Origin: Phycisphaerae bacterium
GTDB lineage: Bacteria; Planctomycetota; Phycisphaerae; Sedimentisphaerales; Anaerobacaceae
Length of the DNA: 64,000 nucleotides
Direction: 5' to 3'
Assembly: GCA_012744475.1 (NCBI GenBank)
Contig: JAAYBV010000038.1
Coordinates: 37,243-101,242, forward strand
The position numbers and the translations under genes were made by a program. The notes below the pieces were generated by a model. It was not told the DNA's origin and ran no database searches. It saw only the letters and a program-made list of their open reading frames with translations. Numbering within the stretch: the stretch's first letter is position 1; each line of letters begins with the position of its first letter. Shown here in pieces: positions 8,665 to 17,551 of the stretch.

Positions 8665-10461
8665 ATGGCACGATTGCATATCGAGAGCATGGGGGTTGTA
8701 GCAGCAACATTATTCTTCCTGGCCGGCGCAGCGGCGCAGGCACAGGCGCCCGACGTGGCCTGGACGTTCGGTGCGATCGGGTCGTCTTCGTACCGGCTGG
8801 ACGCTTTCACGCCGGCCGGAATCGAGTTCGGCACGATCGGCAGCGCGGACCCGACGCTGGCCCTGGCGTTGGGCAAACGGTACCAGGTCAAGGTGGTCGA
8901 CTACATGATGCACCCGTTTGAGGTGATCGCCAAATCGCCGTCACCGACACAGGACAAAGTGCTGCTGTCAATGTCGATCGCCGGACCGTCGGAAGCCGAT
9001 CCGAAGGTCAACTGGCAGGACGACGGCCGAGGAACGGTCGCATTCACACTGACCGCCGAGTTGTACCAGGCGATGACCGAATCGGGCCGGACGCCCGGCT
9101 ATCGGTGCCGGCCGCACTTCATGGAGATGCGGGGCGATTTCACCGTTACCGGCCTGCCCCTGGCTGAAACCATCCAACCATCACCCATCCGAATCGACCT
9201 GGCGACCGTCGCCTCGGGCCTGATTGCCCCCGTGGACCTTCAGCCTGACCCGGACGTCGCCGCACGGCTCTACGTCGTCGATCAGGCGGGTCTGGTGCGT
9301 ACCATCGAACAGGGACAGCTCCTCGAAACGCCCTTCCTCGACGTGCGAGACCGCCTCGTCCAGCCTCTGGGCATTCTCGGCAGCTTCGATGAGGACGACT
9401 ACGACGAACGAGGTTTGCTGGGAATGGCGTTCCATCCGGGATTCGCCGACCCGAGCAGTCCCGGCTACCGCACGCTGTACACCTACACGAGCGAGCCGGT
9501 CGGCGGACCCGCCGATTTCACGCTCGACCTGGCTTCCGAGGAGGTGAACCACCAGAGCATCGTGACGGAGTGGCAGTTGGCCCGGGTGCAGAACGTGGTC
9601 GATCCGAGCACCGCCCGCGTGGTGCTGCGAATCGATCAGCCGCAGTTCAACCACAACGGCGGCTATCTCGCCTTCGGCCCGGACGGCTACCTCTACATCG
9701 CCCTCGGCGATGGGGGCGCCGCCAATGACGCTGGAGCGGGCCACGGACCCGACGGCAACGGTCAGAACATCCGGACCGTTCACGGCAGCATTCTGCGGAT
9801 CGATCCCTTGCCACCGGCCTCGACGCCCGACAGCCGCAACGCACCAAGCGCCAACGGGCAGTACCGCATCCCCTGGGACAATGAGTTCGTCGGCATCGAG
9901 GGCGTCGATGAGATCTTCGCGTACGGCTTCCGCAACCCGTACCGTTTCAGCTTCGAGCCGCTCACCGGCGCGCTGATCGTCGCAGACGTCGGACAGGGCC
10001 ACGTCGAAGAGATCAACATCGTGCGCAAGGGCGGCAACTACGGCTGGAAGATCAAAGAGGGTGACTTCCTCTTCGATCCCGAAGATATCGCGGTCGGCGT
10101 GCCGTTCGAGGACCCGGCTCTCATCGATCCGGTGGCCCAGTACGACCACGACGACGGTCTGGCGGTGGTCGGCGGGTTCCTGTACTTCGGAACGCAGGTG
10201 CCTCAGTTGCGCGCGATGTACGTGTTCGGCGACTTCTCCCGCGCGTTCAGCGCGCCACAGGGCCGGCTCTTCGTCGCCGACCTCTGGTCTGGACAGATCG
10301 CGGAGTTGCTCATCGGCAACGAGCAGCAGCCTCTCGGCCTGTTCGTCAAGGGGATGGGACAGGACCGCGACGGTGAGGTCTACGTCCTGGCCAGCACCGC
10401 GCTGGGACCCTATGGCAATACGGGGGTCGTATTCAAGATCGTCGCGGTCCCCAATCCGTAG
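8665..10461 (+). CDS. Secreted fusion of a cupredoxin-like domain and a PQQ-type sugar dehydrogenase propeller
   Basis: 598 residues, signal peptide to about 27. Residues 30-165 look like a blue-copper fold: His83 in HPFEV, then Cys148, His151 and Met155 in YRCRPHFMEMRG, the order and spacing of type 1 copper ligands. Residues 175-595 form a six-bladed propeller of the glucose/sorbosone dehydrogenase family, with GLLGMAFHPGF, NHNGGYLAFGPDGYLYIALGDGG, GFRNPYRFSFEP and GGNYGW. The family oxidises aldoses with PQQ in the periplasm. A fused copper domain suggests electron transfer within one chain; this is inferred. GGGAGG lies eight bases before the ATG. Confidence 0.8.
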   Translation: MARLHIESMGVVAATLFFLAGAAAQAQAPDVAWTFGAIGSSSYRLDAFTPAGIEFGTIGSADPTLALALGKRYQVKVVDYMMHPFEVIAKSPSPTQDKVLLSMSIAGPSEADPKVNWQDDGRGTVAFTLTAELYQAMTESGRTPGYRCRPHFMEMRGDFTVTGLPLAETIQPSPIRIDLATVASGLIAPVDLQPDPDVAARLYVVDQAGLVRTIEQGQLLETPFLDVRDRLVQPLGILGSFDEDDYDERGLLGMAFHPGFADPSSPGYRTLYTYTSEPVGGPADFTLDLASEEVNHQSIVTEWQLARVQNVVDPSTARVVLRIDQPQFNHNGGYLAFGPDGYLYIALGDGGAANDAGAGHGPDGNGQNIRTVHGSILRIDPLPPASTPDSRNAPSANGQYRIPWDNEFVGIEGVDEIFAYGFRNPYRFSFEPLTGALIVADVGQGHVEEINIVRKGGNYGWKIKEGDFLFDPEDIAVGVPFEDPALIDPVAQYDHDDGLAVVGGFLYFGTQVPQLRAMYVFGDFSRAFSAPQGRLFVADLWSGQIAELLIGNEQQPLGLFVKGMGQDRDGEVYVLASTALGPYGNTGVVFKIVAVPNP

Positions 10462-10551
10462 CACAGACAGCGGGACACACCACGGCAGGGACACTCGTCA
10501 TGAAGGAACGAACGCGAGCGTCCTTGCCGATCGAGGGCTTGGAGGCGGCAA

Positions 10552-10905
10552 TCAGCCGAAGATCTTGTGTCGGAAGACGAAGAAGACGGCGCCGAAGATG
10601 CACAGGCCCGCCCAGAGGTAGTCCAGACGCACCTGCTCCTTCATGTAGAGGATCGAGAACGGCACGAAAATCGTCAGCGTGATGGCCTCCTGGAGGATCT
10701 TGAGCTGCCCGATGTTGAGTACCGTGTGCCCGATCCGGTTGGCCGGCACCTGGATCAAATACTCGAAGAACGCGATCCCCCAGCTCACCAACGCCGCGAT
10801 GATCCACGGCCGATGCGACAGGTTCCGCAGGTGCCCGTACCAAGCGAACGTCATGAAGATGTTGCTGCAGCACAGTAGCAGCGTCGTCGTCAGAATCACA
10901 CGCAT
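10552..10905 (-). CDS. DMT-related DUF486 membrane protein
   Basis: 117 residues with four membrane helices. It matches the DUF486 pattern: an N-terminal helix ending NIFMTFAWYGHL, then SWGIAFFEYLIQVPANRIG and LKILQEAITLTIFVPFS, and a closing helix ending VFRHKIFG. The family is widespread, sits in the drug/metabolite transporter clan and has no established substrate. I start at the internal ATG (MRVILTT) because it begins the first helix. The upstream sequence is GT-rich with only a weak ribosome site. Confidence 0.88.
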   Translation of the reverse strand: MRVILTTTLLLCCSNIFMTFAWYGHLRNLSHRPWIIAALVSWGIAFFEYLIQVPANRIGHTVLNIGQLKILQEAITLTIFVPFSILYMKEQVRLDYLWAGLCIFGAVFFVFRHKIFG

Positions 10906-11032
10906 ACACCCAAGCCCTTTGCCAGCCCAAGACCTTTGGCCCCGTCGCGACCACCGCAACCGAGCCAGCGAATATCAAACCCGAAAAGCGGCGAATACAC
11001 AAGGCCCGCCGTGCGGCCACGCGCCATTTGTG

Positions 11033-11249
11033 TGTGTGCAGGTGTCAGGGCACCAGCATCTCTGAGCCATTGAAGCGGCTGGGTGGCAGCCTCAAGTCCG
11101 CAGGACTTGGGGATGGCTGAGAGTGTCGGCGTCTCCGGACATAGAAGGCCAAATCGTACCCGCTATCCCCAAGGCTTCGCTCCATTCGACTTCGCTCAGG
11201 ACGGGCTTTGAGGCTGCCACACGCATGCCAGGATATCTTCACACACACC
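11033..11249. repeat. Palindromic dispersed element, CTCAA subfamily (copy 2)
   Basis: GTGGCAGCCTCAAG (11083) pairs with TTTGAGGCTGCCAC (11207-11220). Inner arms around TTGGGGATGG and a TATCCCCAAG version make a long hairpin. The ends are TGTGTGTG and CACACACA. The right end is one base from the YgiQ stop codon, in the 3' direction of that gene. The rest of 10906-11250 holds no gene. Confidence 0.85.
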
Positions 11250-11250
11250 G

Positions 11251-13068
11251 CTATTTCTTGCGGCGGGTGTTGGAGTTGTGGAGGCGGGTGATCTTGGCAA
11301 GCAGGTCGGGACGCTGGCGGTCGCGCAGGAATTCGGCGAGGAGCGTGCGGTTCTCGCTCTGGTAGTACTGCATCAGCGCGGCCTGGAGGCGCTTTTCCTT
11401 GCGGGAGGTGGGGACGTGGATCTGGCGTCCGGCGGTATCGACGCCGGAGACGTACATCGCCGTCGAGAGCGTCAGCGGGATCGGGACGAAATCCTGGACC
11501 TGGCGAGGCCGCCACGAACGGGACACGAGATATTCGGTCAGCTTCAGCGCGTCCTCCGGTGTGCAAGCCGGGTGCGCGCTGATGAAGTACGGCACGAGGT
11601 ACGCCTCCTTGCCGACCCGCCGGCACGACTCGGCGAACCGCTGCTCGAATTCTTCGAACACCTCAAAATGAGGCTTGCCCATCCGATCCAGAACCTCCGG
11701 GCAGTAGTGCTCCGGCGCGACCTTCAGATGACCGCCGACGAAGTGCCTCACGAGCATGTCGAGATAATCGCGGCTTTGCAGGGCCAGATCGTGCCGGATG
11801 CCTGACGCGACGAACACGTTGGTTCGCTTCGATCCGTTGCGGCTCCAGCGGACAAAGGCCTCCATCATCTCAAGCATCGGGCCGTGCTCGAAGCTCGCGT
11901 GGCGGCAAGGCTTTGGAAACAGGCAACTGACCCGCTCGCACGTCGCGCTCCGGCCGCACTCCATACCGTACATGTTGGCCGACGGCCCGCCGAGGTCCTC
12001 GATCGTGCCGCGAAACTGCGGATGCCGACGAAGCCGATCCGCTTCGGCCAGAAGCGAAGGCAGCGATCGCGAGCGGATCTGACTGCCCTGGTGACATCCG
12101 ATGGAACAGAACGAGCAGCCGCCGAAGCAGCCGCGATGCGTCGTGATGGAGAACTGCACCGGCGTCAGTGCCGGCACGCCACCTTGGGCGTCATATCGCG
12201 GGTGCCAGGCGCGGGTGAAAGGCAGATCGTAGAGTGCGTCCAACTCCTGGCCGCCAAGCGGCTCGGCAGAGGGCATCAGCACCAGCGTGCCGGGGTCCTG
12301 CTCCTGAACGACCGGTCGCCCTTGCAGCCCGGCCTGCAACTGGTACTGCTGATGGGTCGCGATGAACAGCGATGTGTCGTCGTTCTGCTGCGACAGCGAA
12401 GGCAGGCGCACCGCGTTGTCGGGAACGGCGATGCCCCTGTGGGCGATGTACGCGGTGCCGGGGATGTCGGTCAGCTCGTGGATCGGCCGGCCCGCGTTCA
12501 GCCGGTCAGCGACCTCGGCCACGGCCCGCTCGCCCATGCCATGGATCAGCAGGTCGGCCTTGGCGTCGACCAGGACGGACCGCTTGAGCTGGTCCTCGAT
12601 GTAGTCGTAATGGACGAGCCGGCGCAGGCTGGCTTCCAGCCCGCCCAGCACGATGGGCACGTCGCGATAGGCCTCGCGGGCGCGGGCGGAGTAGACCAAC
12701 AGCGGCCGGCTCGGTCGCAGGCCCGTAACGCCGCCCGGGCTGTAGACGTCCTGCCGGCGCCGGTGGCCCAGTGACGCGTAGTCGTTCAGACGCGAATCGA
12801 TACAGCCGCTCGTAATCCCCCAGAACAGACGGGGTCTTCCCAGTGCCCGGAACGGCTCGACGCTTCGCCAGTCGGGCTGGGCCAGGACCGCGACGCGATA
12901 GCCCAGCTTTTCCAGCCACCGCCCGATCAACGCGGCGCCGAACGACGGGTGGTCCACGTACGCATCGGCCGTAATCAGGATGACGTCCGCCCGGTCCCAA
13001 CCCCTGCGGCGCAGTTCCTCGGCCGTCATCGGCAGGAATCGATCGATATACTCGGCGCTCTTGCTCAT
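11251..13068 (-). CDS. ygiQ: YgiQ-family radical SAM protein
   Basis: 605 residues from the ATG (MSKSAEYI). The 4Fe-4S motif is C-x3-C-x2-C in [18 protein letters not shown]. The N-terminal part carries the family signatures [19 protein letters not shown] and [15 protein letters not shown], and the C-terminal [12 protein letters not shown] and the basic tail fit UPF0313/YgiQ. Its reaction is not settled; the family uses S-adenosylmethionine to start radical chemistry. There is no ribosome site: the promoter's -10 box lies only six bases before the ATG, so the message is probably leaderless. Confidence 0.93.
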   Translation of the reverse strand: MSKSAEYIDRFLPMTAEELRRRGWDRADVILITADAYVDHPSFGAALIGRWLEKLGYRVAVLAQPDWRSVEPFRALGRPRLFWGITSGCIDSRLNDYASLGHRRRQDVYSPGGVTGLRPSRPLLVYSARAREAYRDVPIVLGGLEASLRRLVHYDYIEDQLKRSVLVDAKADLLIHGMGERAVAEVADRLNAGRPIHELTDIPGTAYIAHRGIAVPDNAVRLPSLSQQNDDTSLFIATHQQYQLQAGLQGRPVVQEQDPGTLVLMPSAEPLGGQELDALYDLPFTRAWHPRYDAQGGVPALTPVQFSITTHRGCFGGCSFCSIGCHQGSQIRSRSLPSLLAEADRLRRHPQFRGTIEDLGGPSANMYGMECGRSATCERVSCLFPKPCRHASFEHGPMLEMMEAFVRWSRNGSKRTNVFVASGIRHDLALQSRDYLDMLVRHFVGGHLKVAPEHYCPEVLDRMGKPHFEVFEEFEQRFAESCRRVGKEAYLVPYFISAHPACTPEDALKLTEYLVSRSWRPRQVQDFVPIPLTLSTAMYVSGVDTAGRQIHVPTSRKEKRLQAALMQYYQSENRTLLAEFLRDRQRPDLLAKITRLHNSNTRRKK

Positions 13069-13074
13069 GGGACG

Positions 13075-13083
13075 ATTATACCA
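13075..13083 (-). promoter_or_regulatory. Extended -10 promoter of the YgiQ gene, leaderless configuration
   Basis: TGGTATAAT on the minus strand, an extended -10 box, with six bases between it and the ATG. Transcription would begin at or next to the start codon. Confidence 0.6.
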
Positions 13084-13094
13084 CGGGGCCGCTG

Positions 13095-13111
13095 GCGGTG
13101 TTCGGAACACC
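13095..13111. promoter_or_regulatory. Palindrome overlapping the YgiQ -35 region
   Basis: CGGTGTTC, one central base, then GAACACCG: perfect 8-bp arms placed 12-30 bases upstream of the YgiQ -10 box. This position and symmetry fit an operator for a dimeric regulator. Confidence 0.45.
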
Positions 13112-13259
13112 GAATGCCAATCGCCAACCCTCAGCCGTACGAATCATATTTCCGGAAAAATCCTCGCCCGCAGACGGCGATTCTGCTATTCTGTTGTCGG
13201 CTTCCTGATCCTGGCGCCGTGTCGGACTTCTGATCCGGCTTACTTCAGGAGCGTCGAGA

Positions 13260-13556
13260 ATGACACATGACGAAGCGCTCATGCTGATCATCTCCTGTGC
13301 GGTGGTCGTCGAGATCGTCGCGACGTACCGCCACCTTCGGAAGATTCCACACGCACTTCTTCTGCTCGGCAGTTTCGCCGGTCTGGTCCTGGGCAGCCTG
13401 AGCACCGTGGTCGAAGGCTTCCTCTGGGCCGAGCTGTTCAACTGGCTGGAGCACCTATCGCTGATGGCAGGAGCGATCCTGCTGGCGATGTGGTGTGCCC
13501 TGGTGTTCGGACCCTGGAACAGGAGGGTCCCTGATGCGCCCGATGGCATATCTTGA
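13260..13556 (+). CDS. Small membrane protein, upstream partner of the sensor kinase
   Basis: 98 residues. AGGAG sits eight bases before the ATG. Three hydrophobic segments (about 6-20, 32-52, 64-84) with acidic residues between them suggest a small integral membrane protein. The second half, WAELFNWLEHLSLMAGAILLAMWC, resembles the membrane region of the next protein (YHAALFLEWSGLT...). The two genes overlap by 23 bases and are surely co-transcribed, so this may be a sensing or partner subunit for the kinase. I do not recognise a family. Confidence 0.65.
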   Translation: MTHDEALMLIISCAVVVEIVATYRHLRKIPHALLLLGSFAGLVLGSLSTVVEGFLWAELFNWLEHLSLMAGAILLAMWCALVFGPWNRRVPDAPDGIS

Positions 13557-14526
13557 TCTGATATCTTTTACTGCCAGTGCAATCGCGGCGGCGTTTCTCG
13601 TTCGCGGCTGCAAGCGGACGAGCTTTGCGCCCGCGGTCCCGATCCTCCTGGCCGTTCTGCTGGCCCTGATGGCGTGCTACCACGCCGCCCTTTTCCTCGA
13701 GTGGTCGGGGCTGACCGCCGGACTGGACTGGGTGGAGGACATCGCCGGGCTCTTCATCCCCTTCACCTGGGCCTTCGTCCTGTATGCGTTCGTCAAGAAC
13801 ACCGTCGAGGACGAGCTGCGAACCTACCAGCAGAGGCTTCGATCGCTGGCGTCGGAGTTGTCCCTGACCGAGGAACGCGAGCGGCGACGGATTGCCGCGG
13901 GACTCCATGACTACGCCTGTCAGAACCTCGTTCTGTCCAAGATGAAGCTCCAGGGCTTGCCTGTGACCGAGACGGACGAGGTCGAAGGCATCTGCGATAC
14001 CATCGATAAGACAATCGAAAGCGTGCGCGGGCTGATCTTCGATCTCAGTTCGCCGACGCTGTACAAGTTCGGCCTCGAAGCGGCTCTGGAGGAACTGCTG
14101 GAGGATAAGGTGAAGGCCCAGTACGGCATCGACTGCACCTTTCGCGACGACGGCGCCGCCAAACCGCTGGCGGAAGACGTCCGCATCGTGCTGTTCCAGT
14201 CGGTTCGCGAGCTGCTGATCAACACCATCAAGCACGCGCAGGCCCGCGCCGTGACCGTGGACATCGGGCGTCTCAATGGCTCAATCCAGATCAAGGTGAC
14301 GGACGACGGGATCGGCTTTGACGTGGAGGAGGCCCTGACCGGCACTTCGCATCGTCGGGGGTTCGGCCTGTTCCACATCCGCGAACGGCTGGATTTTCTC
14401 GGCGGCCGTCTCGACATGGAGTCCCAACCCGGCCGGGGAAGCCGCTTCACACTCCTGGCCCCTCTGGAGACAGGGACCACCGCGGCTCGCGAGACGCCTG
14501 ACGGCTCCGAGGACTCCGCCGGCTGA
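13534..14526 (+). CDS. Membrane sensor histidine kinase (HisKA_3/NarL-type)
   Basis: 330 residues from the ATG preceded by AGGAGG at seven bases. Three N-terminal membrane helices cover residues 1-90, followed by a coiled linker. The phosphoacceptor is His125 in RRRIAAGLHDYACQNL, the HisKA_3 box. The HATPase_c domain shows the N box (RELLINTIKHAQA), G1 (DDGIGFD) and G2 (GFGLFHIRERL). Such kinases normally pair with NarL/LuxR-type response regulators, but none is adjacent. The C-terminal 20 residues are low complexity. Confidence 0.92.
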   Translation: MRPMAYLDLISFTASAIAAAFLVRGCKRTSFAPAVPILLAVLLALMACYHAALFLEWSGLTAGLDWVEDIAGLFIPFTWAFVLYAFVKNTVEDELRTYQQRLRSLASELSLTEERERRRIAAGLHDYACQNLVLSKMKLQGLPVTETDEVEGICDTIDKTIESVRGLIFDLSSPTLYKFGLEAALEELLEDKVKAQYGIDCTFRDDGAAKPLAEDVRIVLFQSVRELLINTIKHAQARAVTVDIGRLNGSIQIKVTDDGIGFDVEEALTGTSHRRGFGLFHIRERLDFLGGRLDMESQPGRGSRFTLLAPLETGTTAARETPDGSEDSAG

Positions 14527-14630
14527 CACTCCGCAGTATTCCCGCACGACCAGAACTCATACAGCGCCACGAGAACTAAGGAGAAAGTCGAATCCAGACA
14601 CATCAGGTCCCCTCGTGGGCGGTGGGCAAC

Positions 14631-15890
14631 CTACGAACCATTGCACTCGCCCCAGGTCACGACCTTGCCTTCGAGATCGACCACGATCCTCGCCTCGCAG
14701 CACCCTCCGTCCATGCCTGTGGTAAATCCGTCGCGCGGCGTGGTGTATTCGTCGGCGCACTGCGCGTTGCAGAGGAGGTACTTGCGTCCGCCCCTGAGGA
14801 AGCCGCCGTACTCACGAGCATAGTGCGGAAGGTACTCGAGAACCGCGACGACGTAAAAACCATCGCGCGTGGCGATGGGATCGCCGGCCTTGATCGCCGC
14901 TTCGAGGTCCAGAGATGCGATGTCATTGCTGTCGGGAGTCCACACCCGATCGAATTCGATGCCGTGGCTGATGAGGAAGCCACGCACCGTGACCGGACGG
15001 GTGATGATAACCTCGTAAGGTCTGTGTCCATCCGCGTGCAGAACGATCATGTTGGGTTCGTCCGCAGGTCGCATGCACTCTGCCGGCGTCAACCCGAGGT
15101 CGTTTCTGGCTTCCAGATCGGCCTTTCGTTCGCGCAGTAGGGCAAAGCAATCCTCGTAGCCGTTGCACGCCGCGACGTGCAGAGGAGTGTCGCCGACATT
15201 GTCCGCGATGTTGACATCCGCACCATGGTCGAGAAGGAAGCTCGCCATTTCCACGCGGCTCCACCAGACGGCTTCGTGCACAGGCGTTGATCCCCTTGCA
15301 TTCCGGGCGTTGACGTCCGCGCCGTGCGAGATGAACAAATCCGACAACTCTATGAGGCCCTCAATCGCCGCCCGGTGTAACACGGTGTCGCCAACATCCG
15401 TAGGCTGCCTGGGATCGGCTCCCGCTGATAGAAGCCTTCGGACCATTTCGTCGCGCCATGTGGACGAGGCATATAACAAGACGCAATGCAAAGGGGTCAT
15501 GCCGGGATGGAACGCATTGGGGCTTGCGTCGCGCAGGTTGACATCCGCCCCGCCAGCAATCAGCTTGCGAACTGCCGCCAAATGGCCATACAGAATGGCG
15601 CTGTGCAGAGCGGGGCCTTCCGGACCACCCTGGGCGTCCGGATCGGCACCGTGCTTCAGAAGCAATTCCAGCATCGTCGCGTGCCCCTGTCTGGCGGCCA
15701 CGTGAGGGGGCGTCCATCCATGTCGATTCCGCGCATTCGGATTTGCGCCATGGGCAAGCAGCGAACGGACCTGCGAGAGACTGCCGCTGCTCACCGCCTT
15801 GTGAATCGCAGGGGTATCACCAGGAGGCTGTCGCTTGCAGCCGCAGAACAGAACAGGCAATGCCAGCCAAACCAATCCCGCACGTCTCAT
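14631..15890 (-). CDS. Ankyrin-repeat lipoprotein
   Basis: 419 residues from the ATG (MRRAGLVWL) after AAGGAG. The signal peptide ends VLFCGC, a lipobox. About seven ankyrin repeats follow, recognisable by GATPLH-like turns: GWTPPHVAARQGHATMLELL, LHSAILYGHLAAVRKL, MTPLHCVLL, TVLHRAAIEGL, STPVHEAVWW and DTPLHVAACNGYE. Ankyrin stacks bind proteins. The last 130 residues are a separate Cys-containing domain (CNAQCADEY, GGCCEAR, WGECNG) that I do not recognise. The lipoprotein signal places it in the periplasm or on a membrane. Confidence 0.85.
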   Translation of the reverse strand: MRRAGLVWLALPVLFCGCKRQPPGDTPAIHKAVSSGSLSQVRSLLAHGANPNARNRHGWTPPHVAARQGHATMLELLLKHGADPDAQGGPEGPALHSAILYGHLAAVRKLIAGGADVNLRDASPNAFHPGMTPLHCVLLYASSTWRDEMVRRLLSAGADPRQPTDVGDTVLHRAAIEGLIELSDLFISHGADVNARNARGSTPVHEAVWWSRVEMASFLLDHGADVNIADNVGDTPLHVAACNGYEDCFALLRERKADLEARNDLGLTPAECMRPADEPNMIVLHADGHRPYEVIITRPVTVRGFLISHGIEFDRVWTPDSNDIASLDLEAAIKAGDPIATRDGFYVVAVLEYLPHYAREYGGFLRGGRKYLLCNAQCADEYTTPRDGFTTGMDGGCCEARIVVDLEGKVVTWGECNGS

Positions 15891-15928
15891 CTCCGGCTCC
15901 TTCAAACAAGAACGCACCCTGTCCGCTA

Positions 15929-15958
15929 CATATAAGGCACAAGCCGGAGGCAAAGCAA
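15929..15958 (-). promoter_or_regulatory. Candidate promoter of the ankyrin lipoprotein gene
   Basis: TTGCTT, 18 bases, TATATG on the minus strand, about 40 bases before the start codon. Confidence 0.45.
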
Positions 15959-16106
15959 CAGGGGAATTTCGCGGAGGCGGCAGTCAGGCACTGGTCCGCG
16001 CCGGTGATGCAGAGTGGGAAATGGAATGGGGACATCGCGCCCGTCCGTCGCGGTCCGTTGGGAGGCGACAGAGGGGCGGATGTCCCCGGAATCGACGCAG
16101 TCGATT

Positions 16107-17003
16107 TCAGAAGTGATGTACCCAGCGGACCTGGAAACGGTCGCCTTCGGGACGATTCTTGACGCTGGTCTCGAAGTAGGCGTTGAAGAACAGGTGGTCG
16201 TTCTGCGAGAAGCTGTACATCGCACCGGGTCCGATGCCCAGAACCTGTTCGCGGCCGGAGACCTCCTCGCCGTCCACTTCCGAGTCGGTCACCTGCTTGA
16301 GGTAGTAGCCGTTGACACCGGCCCGCAGCTTCTTGGGGATCAGCTCATACGAGGCGGCGAAGTTGCAGTGGACCGCCTGGCCCGGCTGGACCTCCGTGTC
16401 ATCGTTCTCATCGTTCCAGAGGTAGTGCACACGCCACGAGGCCGTGAGCTTGGGCGTGAAGAAGTAGGTGCCCGCCCAGTACGGATTGAACGAGAAGTGG
16501 TTGTTGCCGGGGTTCAGTCCCTTGTCGTCGTCGTATTTGCCCGTGGGCCAGATGGTCTGGAGCTCGACGCGGTGCATGAACTTGGGACCGTTGGCGCCCA
16601 TGATCGGGTCCCACTGGAGATACGGGCCAACGAGAATGTCGCCCACGCCGGTCCCGTTGTCGTCCAGGAGACTGACGGCGTCGAAGCTGACGACCGGAAC
16701 GATCACGTCGAGGCCCCACTTGCCACCGAACAGGATCGGGCGATCGGACTGGTAAATGAACTGGCTCAGACTGATCCACACATCCAGCTCCGGATCGAAC
16801 GGGGGACCGTCGACCAGCTCATCGGCCGTGTAGTACTGGATGTACTCCGCGAAGTAAAAGCCGGGTCCGGCCGGCGGACCGCCATCCATGAAACTGGTGA
16901 AACCGAGGTTGACCGCCGGCTGATCGAACGCCGCAACCGGCAGCGCCAACAGGGACACGAGCAACAGGCCCGCGCCGAACATAGATGGACGACAGCATTT
17001 CAT
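16107..17003 (-). CDS. Outer-membrane beta-barrel of the phenol-degradation transporter (SphA/MetA) type
   Basis: 298 residues with a signal peptide ending near LPVAAFDQ. Alternating amphipathic strands and an aromatic C-terminus (FQVRWVHHF) mark an outer-membrane barrel. Family-like blocks are [19 protein letters not shown], the segment reading [45 protein letters not shown], and a final FQVRWVHHF. The Pfam family was named for meta-cleavage gene clusters but is mostly found in unrelated settings, so no substrate is claimed. AGGAGGTAAGCT precedes the ATG, a strong site. Confidence 0.75.
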   Translation of the reverse strand: MKCCRPSMFGAGLLLVSLLALPVAAFDQPAVNLGFTSFMDGGPPAGPGFYFAEYIQYYTADELVDGPPFDPELDVWISLSQFIYQSDRPILFGGKWGLDVIVPVVSFDAVSLLDDNGTGVGDILVGPYLQWDPIMGANGPKFMHRVELQTIWPTGKYDDDKGLNPGNNHFSFNPYWAGTYFFTPKLTASWRVHYLWNDENDDTEVQPGQAVHCNFAASYELIPKKLRAGVNGYYLKQVTDSEVDGEEVSGREQVLGIGPGAMYSFSQNDHLFFNAYFETSVKNRPEGDRFQVRWVHHF

Positions 17004-17245
17004 AGCTTACCTCCTAAAACGGACACATATTGGCCTTCTCACACGAGAATCCGTCGAAGTCCAGTCGCATGTTAATATCGGAAGTCCGTTCCCTGCGCGA
17101 CCACATTTTACCGACCTTTTTCCCCCGCCGCGAGTCCGAAATCGACACATTCTGCGCCGGCTGCGCGGAGGCTCGATTCCTCCGAGGCCCCTTCCGCAGC
17201 ACTCCGGCGGCGCGCCGCCGGCGGAAAACGTCCGATATCGCTTTA

Positions 17246-17300
17246 AGTCCTATGGCAGAAAGGACTTGGCAGCCGCCAATTTCCCACGGCGGGAGTGCTC
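17246..17300 (-). pseudogene. Remnant of a top6A 3' end (last 18 codons and stop)
   Basis: Read on the minus strand this gives VIEHSRRGKLAAAKSFLP and a TAG stop. The intact top6A gene at 19995 ends VIEHYLPEKLAAAKSFLP. Four of the base differences are synonymous third- or first-position changes (ATT/ATC, TTG/CTG, GCT/GCC, CCA/CCG). The fragment therefore descends from a functional top6A-like coding sequence. It lies in the same orientation as the true end, 2.7 kb away, with the pseudopilin operon between. Confidence 0.7.
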
Positions 17301-17402
17301 AATCACACCGCCGACGGCTCTATGTGCTGGACCACGTGGGACGCAACGCGTCCGGCTCTGTCCGGTAGCCTCAAGAATGAGCGGGCGTACATGTTGTTAG
17401 TC

Positions 17403-17431
17403 TTGACATGGTCGGTGTAGAGGGGTCTACT
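17403..17431 (+). promoter_or_regulatory. Candidate promoter of the pseudopilin operon
   Basis: TTGACA, 17 bases, TCTACT. The -35 box is perfect and the -10 matches four of six. It lies about 120 bases before the first operon gene. Confidence 0.5.
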
Positions 17432-17551
17432 GATATCTCAGGACCAGTGGATTGTGGTATGTCTCCTTGGTGAAAGCGAGTGGCGGGCTTCCGGGATGAG
17501 CTTCGGGTATTTCGGCGGAAGTGGAGAAGCAGCCGTTGCGAGATTCCTGAG

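Larger units (their letters stand above)
17004..17551. other. Gene-free stretch between the barrel gene and the pseudopilin operon
   Basis: Apart from the top6A-like fragment at 17246-17300 and the promoter at 17403-17431 I see no gene. GC-rich inverted sequence (CCGGCGGCGCGCCGCCGG near 17210) could form a strong hairpin after or before either gene. Confidence 0.5.
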
